Origin: a bacterium
Lineage (GTDB): Bacteria; Armatimonadota; Zipacnadia; Zipacnadales; UBA11051
DNA length: 64,000 nt
Reading direction: 5' to 3'
NCBI GenBank assembly: GCA_021372615.1
Contig: JAJFUB010000041.1
Coordinates: 24,364-88,363, forward strand
Shown here: piece by piece, positions 10,087 to 18,532 of the stretch
How the letters are laid out: every line of letters begins with the position of its first letter
Position numbering within the stretch: position 1 is the stretch's first letter
Position numbers and translations under genes: made by a program
Notes under the pieces: generated by a model
What the model saw: only the letters and a program-made list of their open reading frames with translations
Told to the model about the DNA's origin: nothing
Database searches by the model: none

Positions 10087-10116
10087 CGAGCTGCTCACCT
10101 CACGGGTTCCGGCGCC

Positions 10117-10174
10117 GTAGGAGCGCCGGCTTCCAGCCGGCAAGTCGTCCCGTAGTGCGGGCTTCCATCCCGCC
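10117..10174. repeat. Intergenic 'GTAG-N-CGGGCTTCCA' repeat, two copies
   Basis: Two degenerate copies, GTAGGAGCGCCGGCTTCCAGCCGGC (10117-10141) and GTAGTGCGGGCTTCCATCCCGCC (10152-10174), lie between the lpd stop and the URO-D start. A third copy lies at 27363-27385. Read on the minus strand they give AGWKPALR-like nonsense peptides, which is why upstream start codons through them should not be trusted. Confidence 0.7.
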
Positions 10175-10175
10175 A

Positions 10176-11579
10176 TCACTTCCTGGGCGCCTGGTGGATG
10201 CCCTGGCCCAGCGCGTCCATCGCCGCCTCGCCGATCGCCTCGGCCAGCGTCGGGTGGGCGTGCATCGTCTCGGCCATGTCGGCCACGGTCAGCCCGTTCT
10301 GGGCTGCCAGGCCGATCTCGGCCACCAGGTCGGTCGCCGACGGCCCCACGACCGTCCCGCCCAGCACCCGGCCGTCGCCGGCGTCGGCCACGATCTTGAC
10401 AAACCCCTCCCGGGCGCGGATCGCCGCGGCCTTGCCGAGGGCCTGGAAGGGGAACTTCCCGACCACCACGGCCGTCCCGGCGGCCTTCGCCTCGTGCTCG
10501 CGCAGGCCCACCGACCCGATCTCCGGGTGGGTGAAGACCACGCCCGGCACCAGCGCGTCGTGGACATGGTCGGCGCCGCCGAACAGGTAGTTCGCCACGG
10601 CGATGCCCTCATGCGACGCCCAGTGCGCCAGTCCGATGCCCCGGACGACATCGCCGATGGCGTAGACGCCGTCGAGGCTGGTCTTCCGGTTCGCATCCAC
10701 GGTCAGCCGCCCGCGATCCAGCGCCGCTCCGGCTTCCTCCAGGCCCATGTTGGCCGTATTGGCCCGCCGCCCGGCGGCCATCAGCACCATGTCGGCCGCC
10801 ACGGTCTTCTCCTCCCCCTCCTGCTCGAAGACCAGCACCTTCTTGCCCTCGCGCTCCTCAATGGCCTGGGCCTTGGCCCCGGTGGCGATCTTCACGCCGC
10901 TCTTCTTGAGCGAGCTGGCCAGCACGTCGCTGGCCTCGGGGTCCTCGGTGGGCAGGATACGGGGCAGCATCTCCACGATGGTCACTTTGGTGCCAAAGCG
11001 CGAATAGACATAGGCGAACTCGCAGCCGATGGCCCCGCCGCCGATGATCGCCAGGCTCTCGGGCGGGCCGGGCAGCGCCACGGCCTCATCGCTGGTGAAC
11101 ACGCCCTCGCTGTCATGGCCGGGGATCGGCAGCACGAAGGGCACGGAGCCGGTGGCCCAGATGATGTGCTTGCCGCTGATCCGCTCGGTCCCGCCAGCGG
11201 CAGTCACTTCCACTTCCGTGGGCGACAGCAGCTTCCCGCGGCCGCTATGCACCTGCACCTGCCGGGCCTTCAGCAGCCCCTCCACGCCGGCCACGAGCTG
11301 TTTGACCGTGCGGTCCTTGTGCTTGCGCACCCCGTCGAAGTCAATCTGCACCTCTCCGGCGGTGATGCCGAAGGTCTTGGCGCCCTTGATCTCCTCGACG
11401 ACTTCGGCGCACTTGATGAGCGCCTTGGAGGGGATGCAGCCACGGTTCAGGCACGTCCCGCCGACCTCCCGCTCCTCGACCAGGGCCACCTTCGCGCCCA
11501 GATCCCCGGCCCGAATGGCCGACACGTAACCGCCCGGCCCGCCCCCAACGATGATCAGATCGAACGAACTGTCGCTCAT
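10176..11579 (-). CDS. lpdA: Dihydrolipoyl dehydrogenase
   Basis: 467 residues from the ATG at 11579 (AAAGGA upstream). This is a FAD disulfide oxidoreductase that reoxidises lipoamide in 2-oxoacid dehydrogenase or glycine cleavage complexes. Visible are the FAD GxGxxG (VGGGPGG, residues 11-17), the redox pair Cys43 and Cys48 in GGTCLNRGCIPSK, an NAD-binding GGGAIG, the second FAD motif with YAIGDV, and the dimer-interface His-Pro-Thr (HAHPTLAEA) near the C-terminus. No E1 or E2 component is adjacent, so its complex is encoded elsewhere. Confidence 0.93.
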   Translation of the reverse strand: MSDSSFDLIIVGGGPGGYVSAIRAGDLGAKVALVEEREVGGTCLNRGCIPSKALIKCAEVVEEIKGAKTFGITAGEVQIDFDGVRKHKDRTVKQLVAGVEGLLKARQVQVHSGRGKLLSPTEVEVTAAGGTERISGKHIIWATGSVPFVLPIPGHDSEGVFTSDEAVALPGPPESLAIIGGGAIGCEFAYVYSRFGTKVTIVEMLPRILPTEDPEASDVLASSLKKSGVKIATGAKAQAIEEREGKKVLVFEQEGEEKTVAADMVLMAAGRRANTANMGLEEAGAALDRGRLTVDANRKTSLDGVYAIGDVVRGIGLAHWASHEGIAVANYLFGGADHVHDALVPGVVFTHPEIGSVGLREHEAKAAGTAVVVGKFPFQALGKAAAIRAREGFVKIVADAGDGRVLGGTVVGPSATDLVAEIGLAAQNGLTVADMAETMHAHPTLAEAIGEAAMDALGQGIHQAPRK

Positions 11580-11630
11580 ATCATGGTATCCTTTCGGATG
11601 GCAACTTCGCCCCGTCAGGCGGCGGGGTGC

Positions 11631-11653
11631 CACGGCCAGGCCCCCTGGCCGTG
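11631..11653. repeat. Intergenic inverted repeat
   Basis: CACGGCCAGG (11631-11640) and its complement (11644-11653) flank a 3-base loop upstream of lpdA. It is a short, GC-rich, perfect palindrome with no T-run on either strand. Confidence 0.55.
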
Positions 11654-11671
11654 CCCGGACCACTTTGGCCC

Positions 11672-11729
11672 GTAGGGCAGGCGGCCTCGCCTGCCCGCCC
11701 CGACGCGCGGGCGAGGCCGCCCGCGCTAC
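11672..11729. repeat. GTAGGGCAGGCGGCC intergenic palindromic repeat, copy 1
   Basis: It starts GTAGGGCAGGCGGCCTCGCC and ends GCGGGCGAGGCCGCCCGCGCTAC, so each half is near-palindromic and the two halves resemble complements. Related copies lie at 12929-12994, 25495-25578 and, in reversed order, 36303-36351. All are intergenic. Confidence 0.75.
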
Positions 11730-11758
11730 TGAGTGCCATGTGACGTCCCGGTCGCGCC

Positions 11759-12856
11759 CTACCCGGGCGCCACCCACGAGAACGCCCGCTCCATCTCCGG
11801 GAACGGGCTCACATCGAACCGCCGCTCGGGCACGATCCCCTTCAAATGCCAGTCGGCGAAGTCCATGAACGCCTGCCAGTCTGCCGGCCCGTGCTCATGC
11901 CCACCCTCGCGGAACCAGATACCGACGCGCTCCTCGGCCCCCAGGAAGCGGTACACTTCCCGCGCGGCGTCATAGGTCTGGTATGTTCCCGTCGGATTGG
12001 CCCACAGGTCCCCCAGCGCCTCCATCGTGAGCAGGCCCCGGGGCGCCACGAGCGCCTTCAGGGCGTGCTGGTCGAAGGGCAACTCCGCCACCCGGCCGAC
12101 GTAGTCGTGCATCGGCGGGGCGTACCAGTACGGGATGGCGCGCATGTTGTCGGCGATCGTCTCGGACTCCTCGCCCTGCCAGCGGTAGCACCCGGCCCCG
12201 CCGGCCCCGGAGTTGTTCGCCCCGGTCAGCGCGATCCGCTCATCCGTTGCGCCGGCCAGCAGGGAGGTCTTCCCGCCCCGGGAGTGCCCGACCACGGCCA
12301 AGCGCGCCGGATCGGCCCAATCCTGGGTCAGCAGGAAGTCCACGACCCGGTGGTAGCCCCATGCCCACGCCGCCAGGGCCCCGAAGCCGCAGTCGGGGAA
12401 GACGGTGTACAGGCCCGTGGTGCGCTCGCTGTGGTAGGCATCGGGGGCCAGTTCGGTGCGGTTGAAGGTCACCAGCGCATAGCCCCGCCCGATGACACCC
12501 TCGATGACCTCGTCCCGCAGCGCCCCCCAGCACATGTCCCCATCCATGACGACCGGGAAGGGGCCGTCGCCTTCGGGCACCAGTGCATCAACAATGAACC
12601 AGAAGGGATGCGCGCCACCCTCGATGTTCAGGCGGTAGCCGAACCGCCGGGGCTTGCCGGCCAGGCGCCGGGCCACATTCGGGTGCAGCAACTCGGAGGT
12701 CACGGCCTCGGGCCGGGGCGGCATCCCGCCATACTCGATCGGGATAACGAGGTCATACCATTCCTGGCGCTTGCGCCGCCAGGCCTGCACGCTGTCCACG
12801 CGCGAGCCATCGCCGAACGCGAAGAGATCAGGCAGTTCACCGGCTAGTGTGTGCAT
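11759..12856 (-). CDS. Alpha/beta hydrolase related to CE15 glucuronoyl esterases
   Basis: 365 residues from the ATG at 12856 (GGGAG upstream). It has the alpha/beta-hydrolase nucleophile elbow GHSRGGKTSLLAG with Ser192, a following NNSGAGGAGCYR segment like the 'SGxGGxxxxR' block of CE15 esterases, and a late His (GGHEHG, near residue 320). CE15 enzymes cleave lignin-glucuronoxylan esters, and relatives act on other acyl sugars. There is no signal peptide, so it probably acts in the cytoplasm, which is unusual for a true lignin-linkage esterase. A general acetyl-xylan-type esterase or dienelactone-hydrolase-like enzyme is the alternative. Confidence 0.7.
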   Translation of the reverse strand: MHTLAGELPDLFAFGDGSRVDSVQAWRRKRQEWYDLVIPIEYGGMPPRPEAVTSELLHPNVARRLAGKPRRFGYRLNIEGGAHPFWFIVDALVPEGDGPFPVVMDGDMCWGALRDEVIEGVIGRGYALVTFNRTELAPDAYHSERTTGLYTVFPDCGFGALAAWAWGYHRVVDFLLTQDWADPARLAVVGHSRGGKTSLLAGATDERIALTGANNSGAGGAGCYRWQGEESETIADNMRAIPYWYAPPMHDYVGRVAELPFDQHALKALVAPRGLLTMEALGDLWANPTGTYQTYDAAREVYRFLGAEERVGIWFREGGHEHGPADWQAFMDFADWHLKGIVPERRFDVSPFPEMERAFSWVAPG

Positions 12857-12928
12857 GGTCAGCTCCCGGCGGCTCCTGGGCCGCACCTGAGAATAGTCGT
12901 CAGTCGGGCACCGCGCCCGGCCTTGCCA

Positions 12929-12994
12929 GTAGGGCAGGCGGCCTCGCCTGCCCGTGGGGTCTCGACTGCCCCGCGGGCGGGCCGCCCGCGGTAC
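12929..12994. repeat. GTAGGGCAGGCGGCC intergenic palindromic repeat, copy 2
   Basis: It begins with the same GTAGGGCAGGCGGCCTCGCC as copy 1 and ends GCGGGCGGGCCGCCCGCGGTAC. It lies between the esterase and the alcohol dehydrogenase genes. Confidence 0.75.
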
Positions 12995-13015
12995 TGGGAG
13001 AGGCGTGCCACTCCC

Positions 13016-14323
13016 CTACTCCGGCGTCAGCACCACCTTGATCGCCTGCTTCTCCCGCAGCAGCCGCAGTCCCTCGTTGGCCTGCTCCAGGGGCAGCACA
13101 TGGGTCACCAGCGCATCGAGGGGATAGCGGCGAGAGTGCGCGATCGTCAGCGCCTGGTGCAGATGCCGCACGTTCGAGGTCCAGACGCCCTGCAGGCGCA
13201 CCTGCTTGCGGGATACCACGTAGGGGTCGAAGGTGAAGCCGGGCAGCGGCGTGGCCAGGCCGGGAATCGTGACGGTCCCGCCGGGCGCGACCAGCTCCAG
13301 GGCCTCGCGGATCGTGTCAGCCGTCCCGGCACAGTCCACGACCGCCCCGGCGCCGACGCCCCGGGTCAGGCCCCGCACCAGCTCAAGCCGGTCGGCCAGA
13401 TCGGTGTCGCCCGTGCTGACAGGGAGGCAGCCGGCCGTCTCGGCCAGGTCCAGCCGCCGCCCGCTCCGCGCGGTGCCGATCATGACGACCTGGTCGGCGC
13501 CCCGGGAAAAGGCCAGCGCCGCCGCATACAGCCCGAGCGGACCCGGTCCGATGACGACGACCACCTCCGCGGGCTCGATGCCGGCCAGCTCGATGGCATG
13601 GGCGGCCGTGGCCCCCGAGCACGTCGCGGCCACTAGCCCAATCGGCTCGGCCTCAGGCGGCAGCTTGATGGTCTCCGTCCCCGCCCGCAGCACGATCATC
13701 TCGGCATAGCAGCCCTGTAGGGCGGGAGCGCCGCCGTTGCCGTCGCCGTTCCCGCCGCCGTTGCCGTCGCCGTTCCCGCCGCCGTTGCCGTTGCCGTCGC
13801 CGTTCCCCTCTCCGGAGCGCAGCGCAGCGGAGCGAGGGAGAGGGGCAGGGGTGAGGACGCCGTTGCCTTTGCCGTCGCCGTTGCCGTCGCCGTTCCCCCC
13901 CTCCCCCGTGGGGAGGGGGCCGGGGGGTGGGACGCCGTCCCCGCCTCCCAGCGAGATCCCATACGTCACCCGCTCCTGGCACAGCTCCGGCTGCCCCCGC
14001 AGCGTGCAATACGGGCAGTGCCCGCACGTCAGCCCCCGGTTGAAGGCCACCAGGTCGCCCACGCGCAGGCTCTCGCCGAAGACGTCAGCCTTGTCGCCCC
14101 CCAGGGCGGCAATCCCGCCGATCCCTTCGTGCCCGGGCACGAGCGGCAGCGGCACGCGGGGGTCATCGCCGGCGACGATGTCGAGATCGGAGCCGCAGAT
14201 GCCGCTGGCCAGCAGGCGCAGCAGCACCTCGCCGGGCGCCAACTCGGGGACCGGAAGCTCGTGCAGTTCGAGCGGTTGCCCGAACTGCGTGAGGACCATG
14301 GCTTTGGCGGTGTGCTTTATCAT
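13016..14323 (-). CDS. Zinc-dependent alcohol dehydrogenase (MDR) with a low-complexity insert
   Basis: 435 residues, about 70-90 more than usual for the medium-chain dehydrogenase/reductase family. Catalytic zinc ligands are Cys43 (GICGSD) and His65-Glu66 (GHE); structural zinc is bound by four Cys at 100-115 (CGHCPYC...C). The Rossmann motif is GPGPLG. The substrate is probably a polyol or secondary alcohol. Residues about 130-202 are a Gly/Asn/Asp-rich stretch (repeated GNGDGNG) with GC-rich repeat-derived pieces, splitting the catalytic domain just after the structural zinc lobe. The reading frame is kept, and family sequence resumes at GCYAEMIVL. The gene may be active with a flexible loop or may be decaying. 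Confidence 0.82.
   Translation of the reverse strand: MIKHTAKAMVLTQFGQPLELHELPVPELAPGEVLLRLLASGICGSDLDIVAGDDPRVPLPLVPGHEGIGGIAALGGDKADVFGESLRVGDLVAFNRGLTCGHCPYCTLRGQPELCQERVTYGISLGGGDGVPPPGPLPTGEGGNGDGNGDGKGNGVLTPAPLPRSAALRSGEGNGDGNGNGGGNGDGNGGGNGDGNGGAPALQGCYAEMIVLRAGTETIKLPPEAEPIGLVAATCSGATAAHAIELAGIEPAEVVVVIGPGPLGLYAAALAFSRGADQVVMIGTARSGRRLDLAETAGCLPVSTGDTDLADRLELVRGLTRGVGAGAVVDCAGTADTIREALELVAPGGTVTIPGLATPLPGFTFDPYVVSRKQVRLQGVWTSNVRHLHQALTIAHSRRYPLDALVTHVLPLEQANEGLRLLREKQAIKVVLTPE
13720..13935. repeat. In-gene minisatellite and invading repeats
   Basis: 24-base units (GCCGTTGCCGTCGCCGTTCCC plus GCC, with variants) recur at 13731-13808 and 13860-13896. They flank a piece with a GGAGCGCAGCGCAGCGGAGC core and end in a GC-rich palindrome. 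All stay in frame within the dehydrogenase gene. The plus strand at 13910-13931 (GGGG-A-GGGGG-CC-GGGGGG-T-GGG) fits a G-quadruplex pattern. Confidence 0.75.
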
Positions 14324-14369
14324 CGTCGCTTCACTGGCTCTGGGAGCTGTCGGTCGCGGTCGGCGGCCG

Positions 14370-15299
14370 CTACCCCGCCAACTGCTTCCGGTTGAACTCC
14401 ACGGTCATCTTCACGCCCTCGCGGAAGCTGACCTTGGGCTCCCAGCCCAGAACGCGCTTGGCCTTGGTGATGTCCAGGGCGATGTGGCGCACCTCGCCCT
14501 TGCGCTCCTCGGTGTAGATCGGGGGCTCGCCGTACCCGGTGGCGGCGGCGATGGCGTCGTAGACCTCCTGATCGGTGGTCTGGACGCTTGTCCCGATGTT
14601 CACAATCTCCCCGTCGCCGCGCTCCAGGGCCAGCACATTGGCCTCCACGACGTCCCCGACAAACACGTAGTCGCGCGTCTTGTCGCCCTTGCCGAAGATC
14701 GTGGGGCGCTTGCCCTCGAGCATCAGCCCGGTGAAGATGGCGTTGACGCCGGCTTCACCCTTGGGGTCCTGCCGGGGGCCGAAGACGTTGGCGTACCGCA
14801 AGACGGTGTAGTGGAGCCCCTCGATGATCGAGTACATCTCCAGGTAGTGCTCCAGCACGTGCTTGGTCAGGCCATAGGGCGAGATGGGGCGGATGGGGTG
14901 GTCCTCGGTGCAGGGGATGACCTCGGGATTGCCGTAGATCGCCCCGCCGGTCGAGGCGTAGACGAACTTGCCGACCTGGGCCGCCAGCGCCGCCCGCACC
15001 ACATTGATCCCGCCGAGCACATTGACGCTGGCATCGAAGACGGGGTCTTCCACGGCCTTGCGCACGTCAATCTGGGCGGCATGGTGGCAGACGATCTCGG
15101 GCCCGAAGGCCTCGAACGCCTGCTGAACGGCCTCCCGGTCGGTGATGTCCACCTCATGGAAGGTGGCGCGCGCATCGAGGTTCTGGCGCTTGCCGGTGAT
15201 CAGGTTGTCCACGATGGCGACCTCGTGCCCGAGGTCCACGAAGCGGTTCACAACGTTCGAGCCGATGAACCCGGCGCCGCCTGTCACGAGAATTCTCAT
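14370..15299 (-). CDS. NAD-dependent sugar-nucleotide epimerase (GalE-like)
   Basis: 309 residues, an extended short-chain dehydrogenase. The N-terminal NAD motif is GGAGFIG (residues 7-13). The catalytic set is Ser116/Thr117 (STGGAIYG) with Tyr142 and Lys146 (YGLTK). Length and sequence fit UDP-glucose 4-epimerase-like enzymes that make sugar nucleotides for surface polysaccharide. The exact substrate is uncertain. Its stop lies 46 bases before the alcohol dehydrogenase start on the same strand, so co-transcription is possible. Confidence 0.87.
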   Translation of the reverse strand: MRILVTGGAGFIGSNVVNRFVDLGHEVAIVDNLITGKRQNLDARATFHEVDITDREAVQQAFEAFGPEIVCHHAAQIDVRKAVEDPVFDASVNVLGGINVVRAALAAQVGKFVYASTGGAIYGNPEVIPCTEDHPIRPISPYGLTKHVLEHYLEMYSIIEGLHYTVLRYANVFGPRQDPKGEAGVNAIFTGLMLEGKRPTIFGKGDKTRDYVFVGDVVEANVLALERGDGEIVNIGTSVQTTDQEVYDAIAAATGYGEPPIYTEERKGEVRHIALDITKAKRVLGWEPKVSFREGVKMTVEFNRKQLAG

Positions 15300-15490
15300 T
15301 CGCAGCCATCCTCACATTCGCATTCATGCATGGTCGTGCCGGCCATGCGCTGACCGGCCCGCAGATGTTAGTTTCGCCGGCGCCACAGCCATCCCTCCCC
15401 GCGCCCCGCCGGGGAGGTCCGGCCCCTTCTGACGCCGAACTCGCCCCCGCACACACCACCCCCCGCCATGACGGCCACAGGAGACACGCC

Positions 15491-16310
15491 ATGGACGCCC
15501 CGCGCGTGCTGGACACCCATTGCCACTACCAGAAGACCGACGGCTTCCTCGAGCAGATGCTGGAGCAGGGGCAGGCCGCCGGGGTGGAGGTCTTCTGCCT
15601 CAACGGGGGCGGTCCGCGGTGGCGTCAGCACGACAACAACGGCGTGATGGCCGCGGCCGAGCAGCACCCTGACCGCATCCTGCCCTTCGCCTTCTGCAAC
15701 CTGGGCGAGGACACCGGCTCACAGGTCTACGCCTGGTACCGGGCCGGCTTCCGGGGGGGTGAAGACCCAGTGTCCGACCGGGACGTACGATGATGAGGCC
15801 TTCTTCCCGGTCTATGCCGCCGCCGAGGAGTGCCGCCTGCCCATCCTGTTCCACACCGGCATCAGCGCCCGCTTCGCCAACCACGACCACTGGAACACGT
15901 CCTCGCGGTTCATGATGCCCCTGACGCTGGACCGCCTCGCCCGTTGCTTCCCGGGCCTCACCATCTGGGCGGGGCACCTGGGCGTGCCGGACACCTGGCA
16001 CGCGGCCATGCTCATGCGCATCCACGCCCACGTGCACTTCGACCTGTGCGGCATTGACGTGACGGGACGGCGGTGGACGACGATCTGCAGTCACGGCGAG
16101 ATGTTCTATGGCGGGGCGGACCACTTCGGCAAGCTGGTGTTCGGCAGCGAAGGGTCTCCCGGCGGCTTTGTCCCGCTCTCAAACGCCTACCGCGAGCTGC
16201 TGGACGCCCATCACGTGCCGGCCGAGGTCTGCACACGCATCCTGTGGGGCAACGCCGCGGAGGCGCTCAGACTGACAGTTGACTCTTCAGGTAGGAATGT
16301 GGCAAGGTGA
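15491..16310 (+). pseudogene. Amidohydrolase (Amidohydro_2) broken by a frameshift
   Basis: The first frame (15491-15793) starts MDAPRVLDTHCHYQKTDG with the metal-binding His-Cys-His of the family. The second frame (to 16310) continues without loss through DDEAFFPVYAAAEE, the FHTG and AGHLG motifs, GSEGSP and the ILWGNAAEAL ending. The break is a run of seven G at 15753-15759; with six G the two parts join as GFRGVKTQ, as expected in this family. It is either a recent inactivating frameshift or a homopolymer sequencing error. The product would be a metal-dependent hydrolase or decarboxylase of the TIM-barrel amidohydrolase superfamily. Confidence 0.82.
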
Positions 16311-16377
16311 GGTCGAAGAACTACCATACAAGGTGGCTCTAAGACCACTCATCAACGACCTCGGAGGTTATGCCACA

Positions 16378-16971
16378 ATGACGCAACGTGGATTTACGCT
16401 CATCGAGTTGTTGGTTGTCATCGCCATCATCGCCATTCTCGCTGCCATTCTGTTTCCCGTGTTTGCCAAGGCCCGCGAGAAGGCCCGACAGAGCAGTTGT
16501 CTGTCCAACGTCAAGCAGTTGATGCTCGCCTTCATGCAGTACAAGCAGGACTACGACGAGCGCTGGCCACAGATGTACTGGGGGGGCAGTAGCTGGGAGC
16601 CCGCTGCGTCAGGCTGGTGGGGCGGCGAGATCGAGCCTTACATCAAGAACAAGCAGATCTTCCTGTGCCCCAGCAAGAGTGATACCGTCTGCAGCTACAT
16701 CTACAACAGCGGCTACCTGAGCCGGAGGGCTGACGGGGACATCACGGTGCCTGCCGAGTTGGTGGCTCTGGCCGACAGCACTGGCAACGGCTGGTGGGGT
16801 ATTGACGGGAACACCCCGGGCAACAGCCAGTGTCTCTTCGGGAACGCGAACTGCCGCATCAAGCCCGGGCACAACGACGGCGCCAACTTCGGCTACTGCG
16901 ATGGTCACGGCAAGTGGCAGGCCGCCACCGGCTGGAAGGCGAGCTGGTGGAACCCGACCTGGACGCCGTAG
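16378..16971 (+). CDS. Prepilin-like H-X9-DG protein, copy 1
   Basis: 197 residues from the ATG at 16378 (CGGAGG upstream). It has a type IV prepilin/pseudopilin leader: a short basic start, the G-FTLIE cleavage site with Glu at mature position 5, and a 20-residue hydrophobic helix. After [15 protein letters not shown] comes a globular domain ending with the His-X8-9-Asp-Gly motif ([18 protein letters not shown]). It would be processed by a prepilin peptidase and inserted in the inner membrane. The role of these expanded families is not known. The gene stands alone and ends at a hairpin (17013-17037). Confidence 0.88.
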   Translation: MTQRGFTLIELLVVIAIIAILAAILFPVFAKAREKARQSSCLSNVKQLMLAFMQYKQDYDERWPQMYWGGSSWEPAASGWWGGEIEPYIKNKQIFLCPSKSDTVCSYIYNSGYLSRRADGDITVPAELVALADSTGNGWWGIDGNTPGNSQCLFGNANCRIKPGHNDGANFGYCDGHGKWQAATGWKASWWNPTWTP

Positions 16972-17012
16972 TGGCCGCACCATGGGGGGGAACGAACGAG
17001 TAGTCAAAACAC

Positions 17013-17037
17013 CGGGCGCTGCCACTGGCAGCGCCCG
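17013..17037. terminator. Bidirectional terminator hairpin between convergent genes
   Basis: CGGGCGCTGCC and its complement GGCAGCGCCCG flank a 3-base loop. On the minus strand the stem is followed by GTGTTTTG. It sits between the ends of the prepilin gene (plus) and the MFS gene (minus), so it may serve both. Confidence 0.65.
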
Positions 17038-17069
17038 CTTCGTTGCTGCCGGCCGGGGGAAGCCCAAAC

Positions 17070-18401
17070 CTACGTCCGCCCCACGCCCGTCCCCATGATC
17101 TCGTCGGCCTCTTCTTCCATTTCGCTCTGGCATGCCGCCGTGGCCAGCGTCAGGTCGGCCATCGGCTGCGCGACGATCTGCTGCAGCACCCGCGGCGCCA
17201 TCCAGGCGACCAGACCGGAGATGAGCACGAACGCCAGCCCGACGATGAGGAACGGCATGGCCATGCCGAAGTGGGCCGCCAGGGTACTGCCGACCAGCGG
17301 CCCGAAGCCCCAGCCCAGGCACGAGAGGGTCTGCACCAGCCCGAAGGCCCTGCCGCAAGCCTGCCGGGGCACCATGTGGCGGATCAGGGCGTTGATCGCC
17401 GGAATCGTGCCGGCCCCGGAGGCGGCTGTGAGCAGCCGCCAGAAGAGCAGTTGGCCCGTATTGTGCACGTAGGCGTGCGGGATGAGCGTCAGGCCGGTCA
17501 GGAGGGTGCAGATGGTCAGAACCTTGCCGTAGCCGATCCGGTCCCCCATGCGCCCCAGGATCGTGGCGGCGACGGCCGCGGCGATCGCGGCCAGCATGAG
17601 GATGTCGCCGGTCACCATCGAGGCGTTCTTGGCGCCCGCGCCCGATAGCTTCTCGATGTACAGCGGCAGAACCGGCCCCACGAATGAGCCGGCGAACATC
17701 ACCAGGAACAGCAGCCCGGCCAGGGTCGTGAAGCCCCTGAGGGTCACGACCTCGCGGATCGTGGCCGGCCCGCGCTCCTCCTCTTCATCCTCGGTCTGCT
17801 CAAAGTCCTCATGGACGCCCAGCACGGTCAGCAGCCCGGCCAGCAGCAGGAACCCCGCGGCAAACAGGAAGGGCAGACGGAGGCCGTATTCGGCCGCCAG
17901 CCGCCCGCCGACGCCCGGCCCGACCGAGTTGCCGATGTACTGCGCGGTGTGCATCAGCCCCAGCGCAAACCCGGCGCGCCGGATGGGGACGACGCTGCCC
18001 ACCAGCGCCACCGAGGCGGCGACGGTGCCGGTCAGGATGCCCTGCATCACGCGGAGCGCCAGGAGTTGGTGGACGTTCTGCACGTACGCCATGGCCCCGA
18101 GCACGACCATCCCGCCGAACATCGAGCGCATGACCATGAGCTTGCGCCCGTGGCGGTCGGCGAGCAGGCCCCACAGCGGCGCGACCGCAGCCATCACCAG
18201 CCCGGCGGCCGTGGATAGCCACCCGGACCAGATGAGCACGGCCGGTCCGTCAGGGACTCCCAGCGAGCGCACATAGTACGGCAGGAAGGGGATGCACATG
18301 GCGAAGCCCATGATCGAGCAGATCTGGGCTACCCAGGACGCGGCTAGGGTGGACTTCCATCGCGGCACGGCGAGAACCACGCTTCGTAGGCGGTACGGCA
18401 T
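17070..18401 (-). CDS. MFS transporter, 12-helix efflux-type
   Basis: 443 residues from the ATG at 18401. About twelve hydrophobic helices in two halves are joined by an acidic loop (FEQTEDEEEERGP). The A-motif-like loop WGLLADRHGRKLMVMRS lies between helices 2 and 3, and a second half-motif (GRMGDRIGYGKVL) follows in the C-terminal half. The family exchanges small solutes or drugs with protons; the substrate is not evident. The promoter at 18439-18466 reads into it. An upstream TTG at 18431 is possible but would be almost leaderless. Confidence 0.88.
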   Translation of the reverse strand: MPYRLRSVVLAVPRWKSTLAASWVAQICSIMGFAMCIPFLPYYVRSLGVPDGPAVLIWSGWLSTAAGLVMAAVAPLWGLLADRHGRKLMVMRSMFGGMVVLGAMAYVQNVHQLLALRVMQGILTGTVAASVALVGSVVPIRRAGFALGLMHTAQYIGNSVGPGVGGRLAAEYGLRLPFLFAAGFLLLAGLLTVLGVHEDFEQTEDEEEERGPATIREVVTLRGFTTLAGLLFLVMFAGSFVGPVLPLYIEKLSGAGAKNASMVTGDILMLAAIAAAVAATILGRMGDRIGYGKVLTICTLLTGLTLIPHAYVHNTGQLLFWRLLTAASGAGTIPAINALIRHMVPRQACGRAFGLVQTLSCLGWGFGPLVGSTLAAHFGMAMPFLIVGLAFVLISGLVAWMAPRVLQQIVAQPMADLTLATAACQSEMEEEADEIMGTGVGRT

Positions 18402-18438
18402 CGGGTGGCAGACGCGGGCATGCCACCACAAACCGGAC

Positions 18439-18466
18439 AGTCTACTCCTTTACCACCATTTGTCAA
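18439..18466 (-). promoter_or_regulatory. Promoter for the MFS transporter
   Basis: On the minus strand there is TTGACA (18461-18466), a 16-base spacer, then TAGACT (18439-18444). The -35 box is perfect. The expected start is near 18432, about 30 bases before the ATG at 18401. Confidence 0.6.
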
Positions 18467-18494
18467 ACTCCGGCTCCTCCCCTGTGTCGCTCCT

Positions 18495-18532
18495 AAGTAG
18501 TAATGTCCCCTTCGTGCAAAGTAGGAATGTCC
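18495..18532. mobile_element. Possible insertion-sequence end (remnant)
   Basis: AAGTAGTAATGTCC (18495-18508) and AAGTAGGAATGTCC (18519-18532) are direct repeats with a 24-base period and a base composition unlike the neighbours. Tandem GGACATTxCTACTT motifs of this kind (minus-strand reading) occur at the ends of some integrase-core insertion sequences, as I recall. No transposase is present, so only a relic could be claimed. Confidence 0.4.

Noticed and set aside
10087..10179. An N-terminal extension of the URO-D-family gene
   Set aside because: The extra residues read through the intergenic AGWKPALR-like repeat; the ATG at 10086 has a ribosome binding site.
13737..15353. A Pro/Ser-rich plus-strand frame across the dehydrogenase and epimerase genes
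   Set aside because: It is created by the repeat insert in the opposite strand and continues through a second gene without any family motif.
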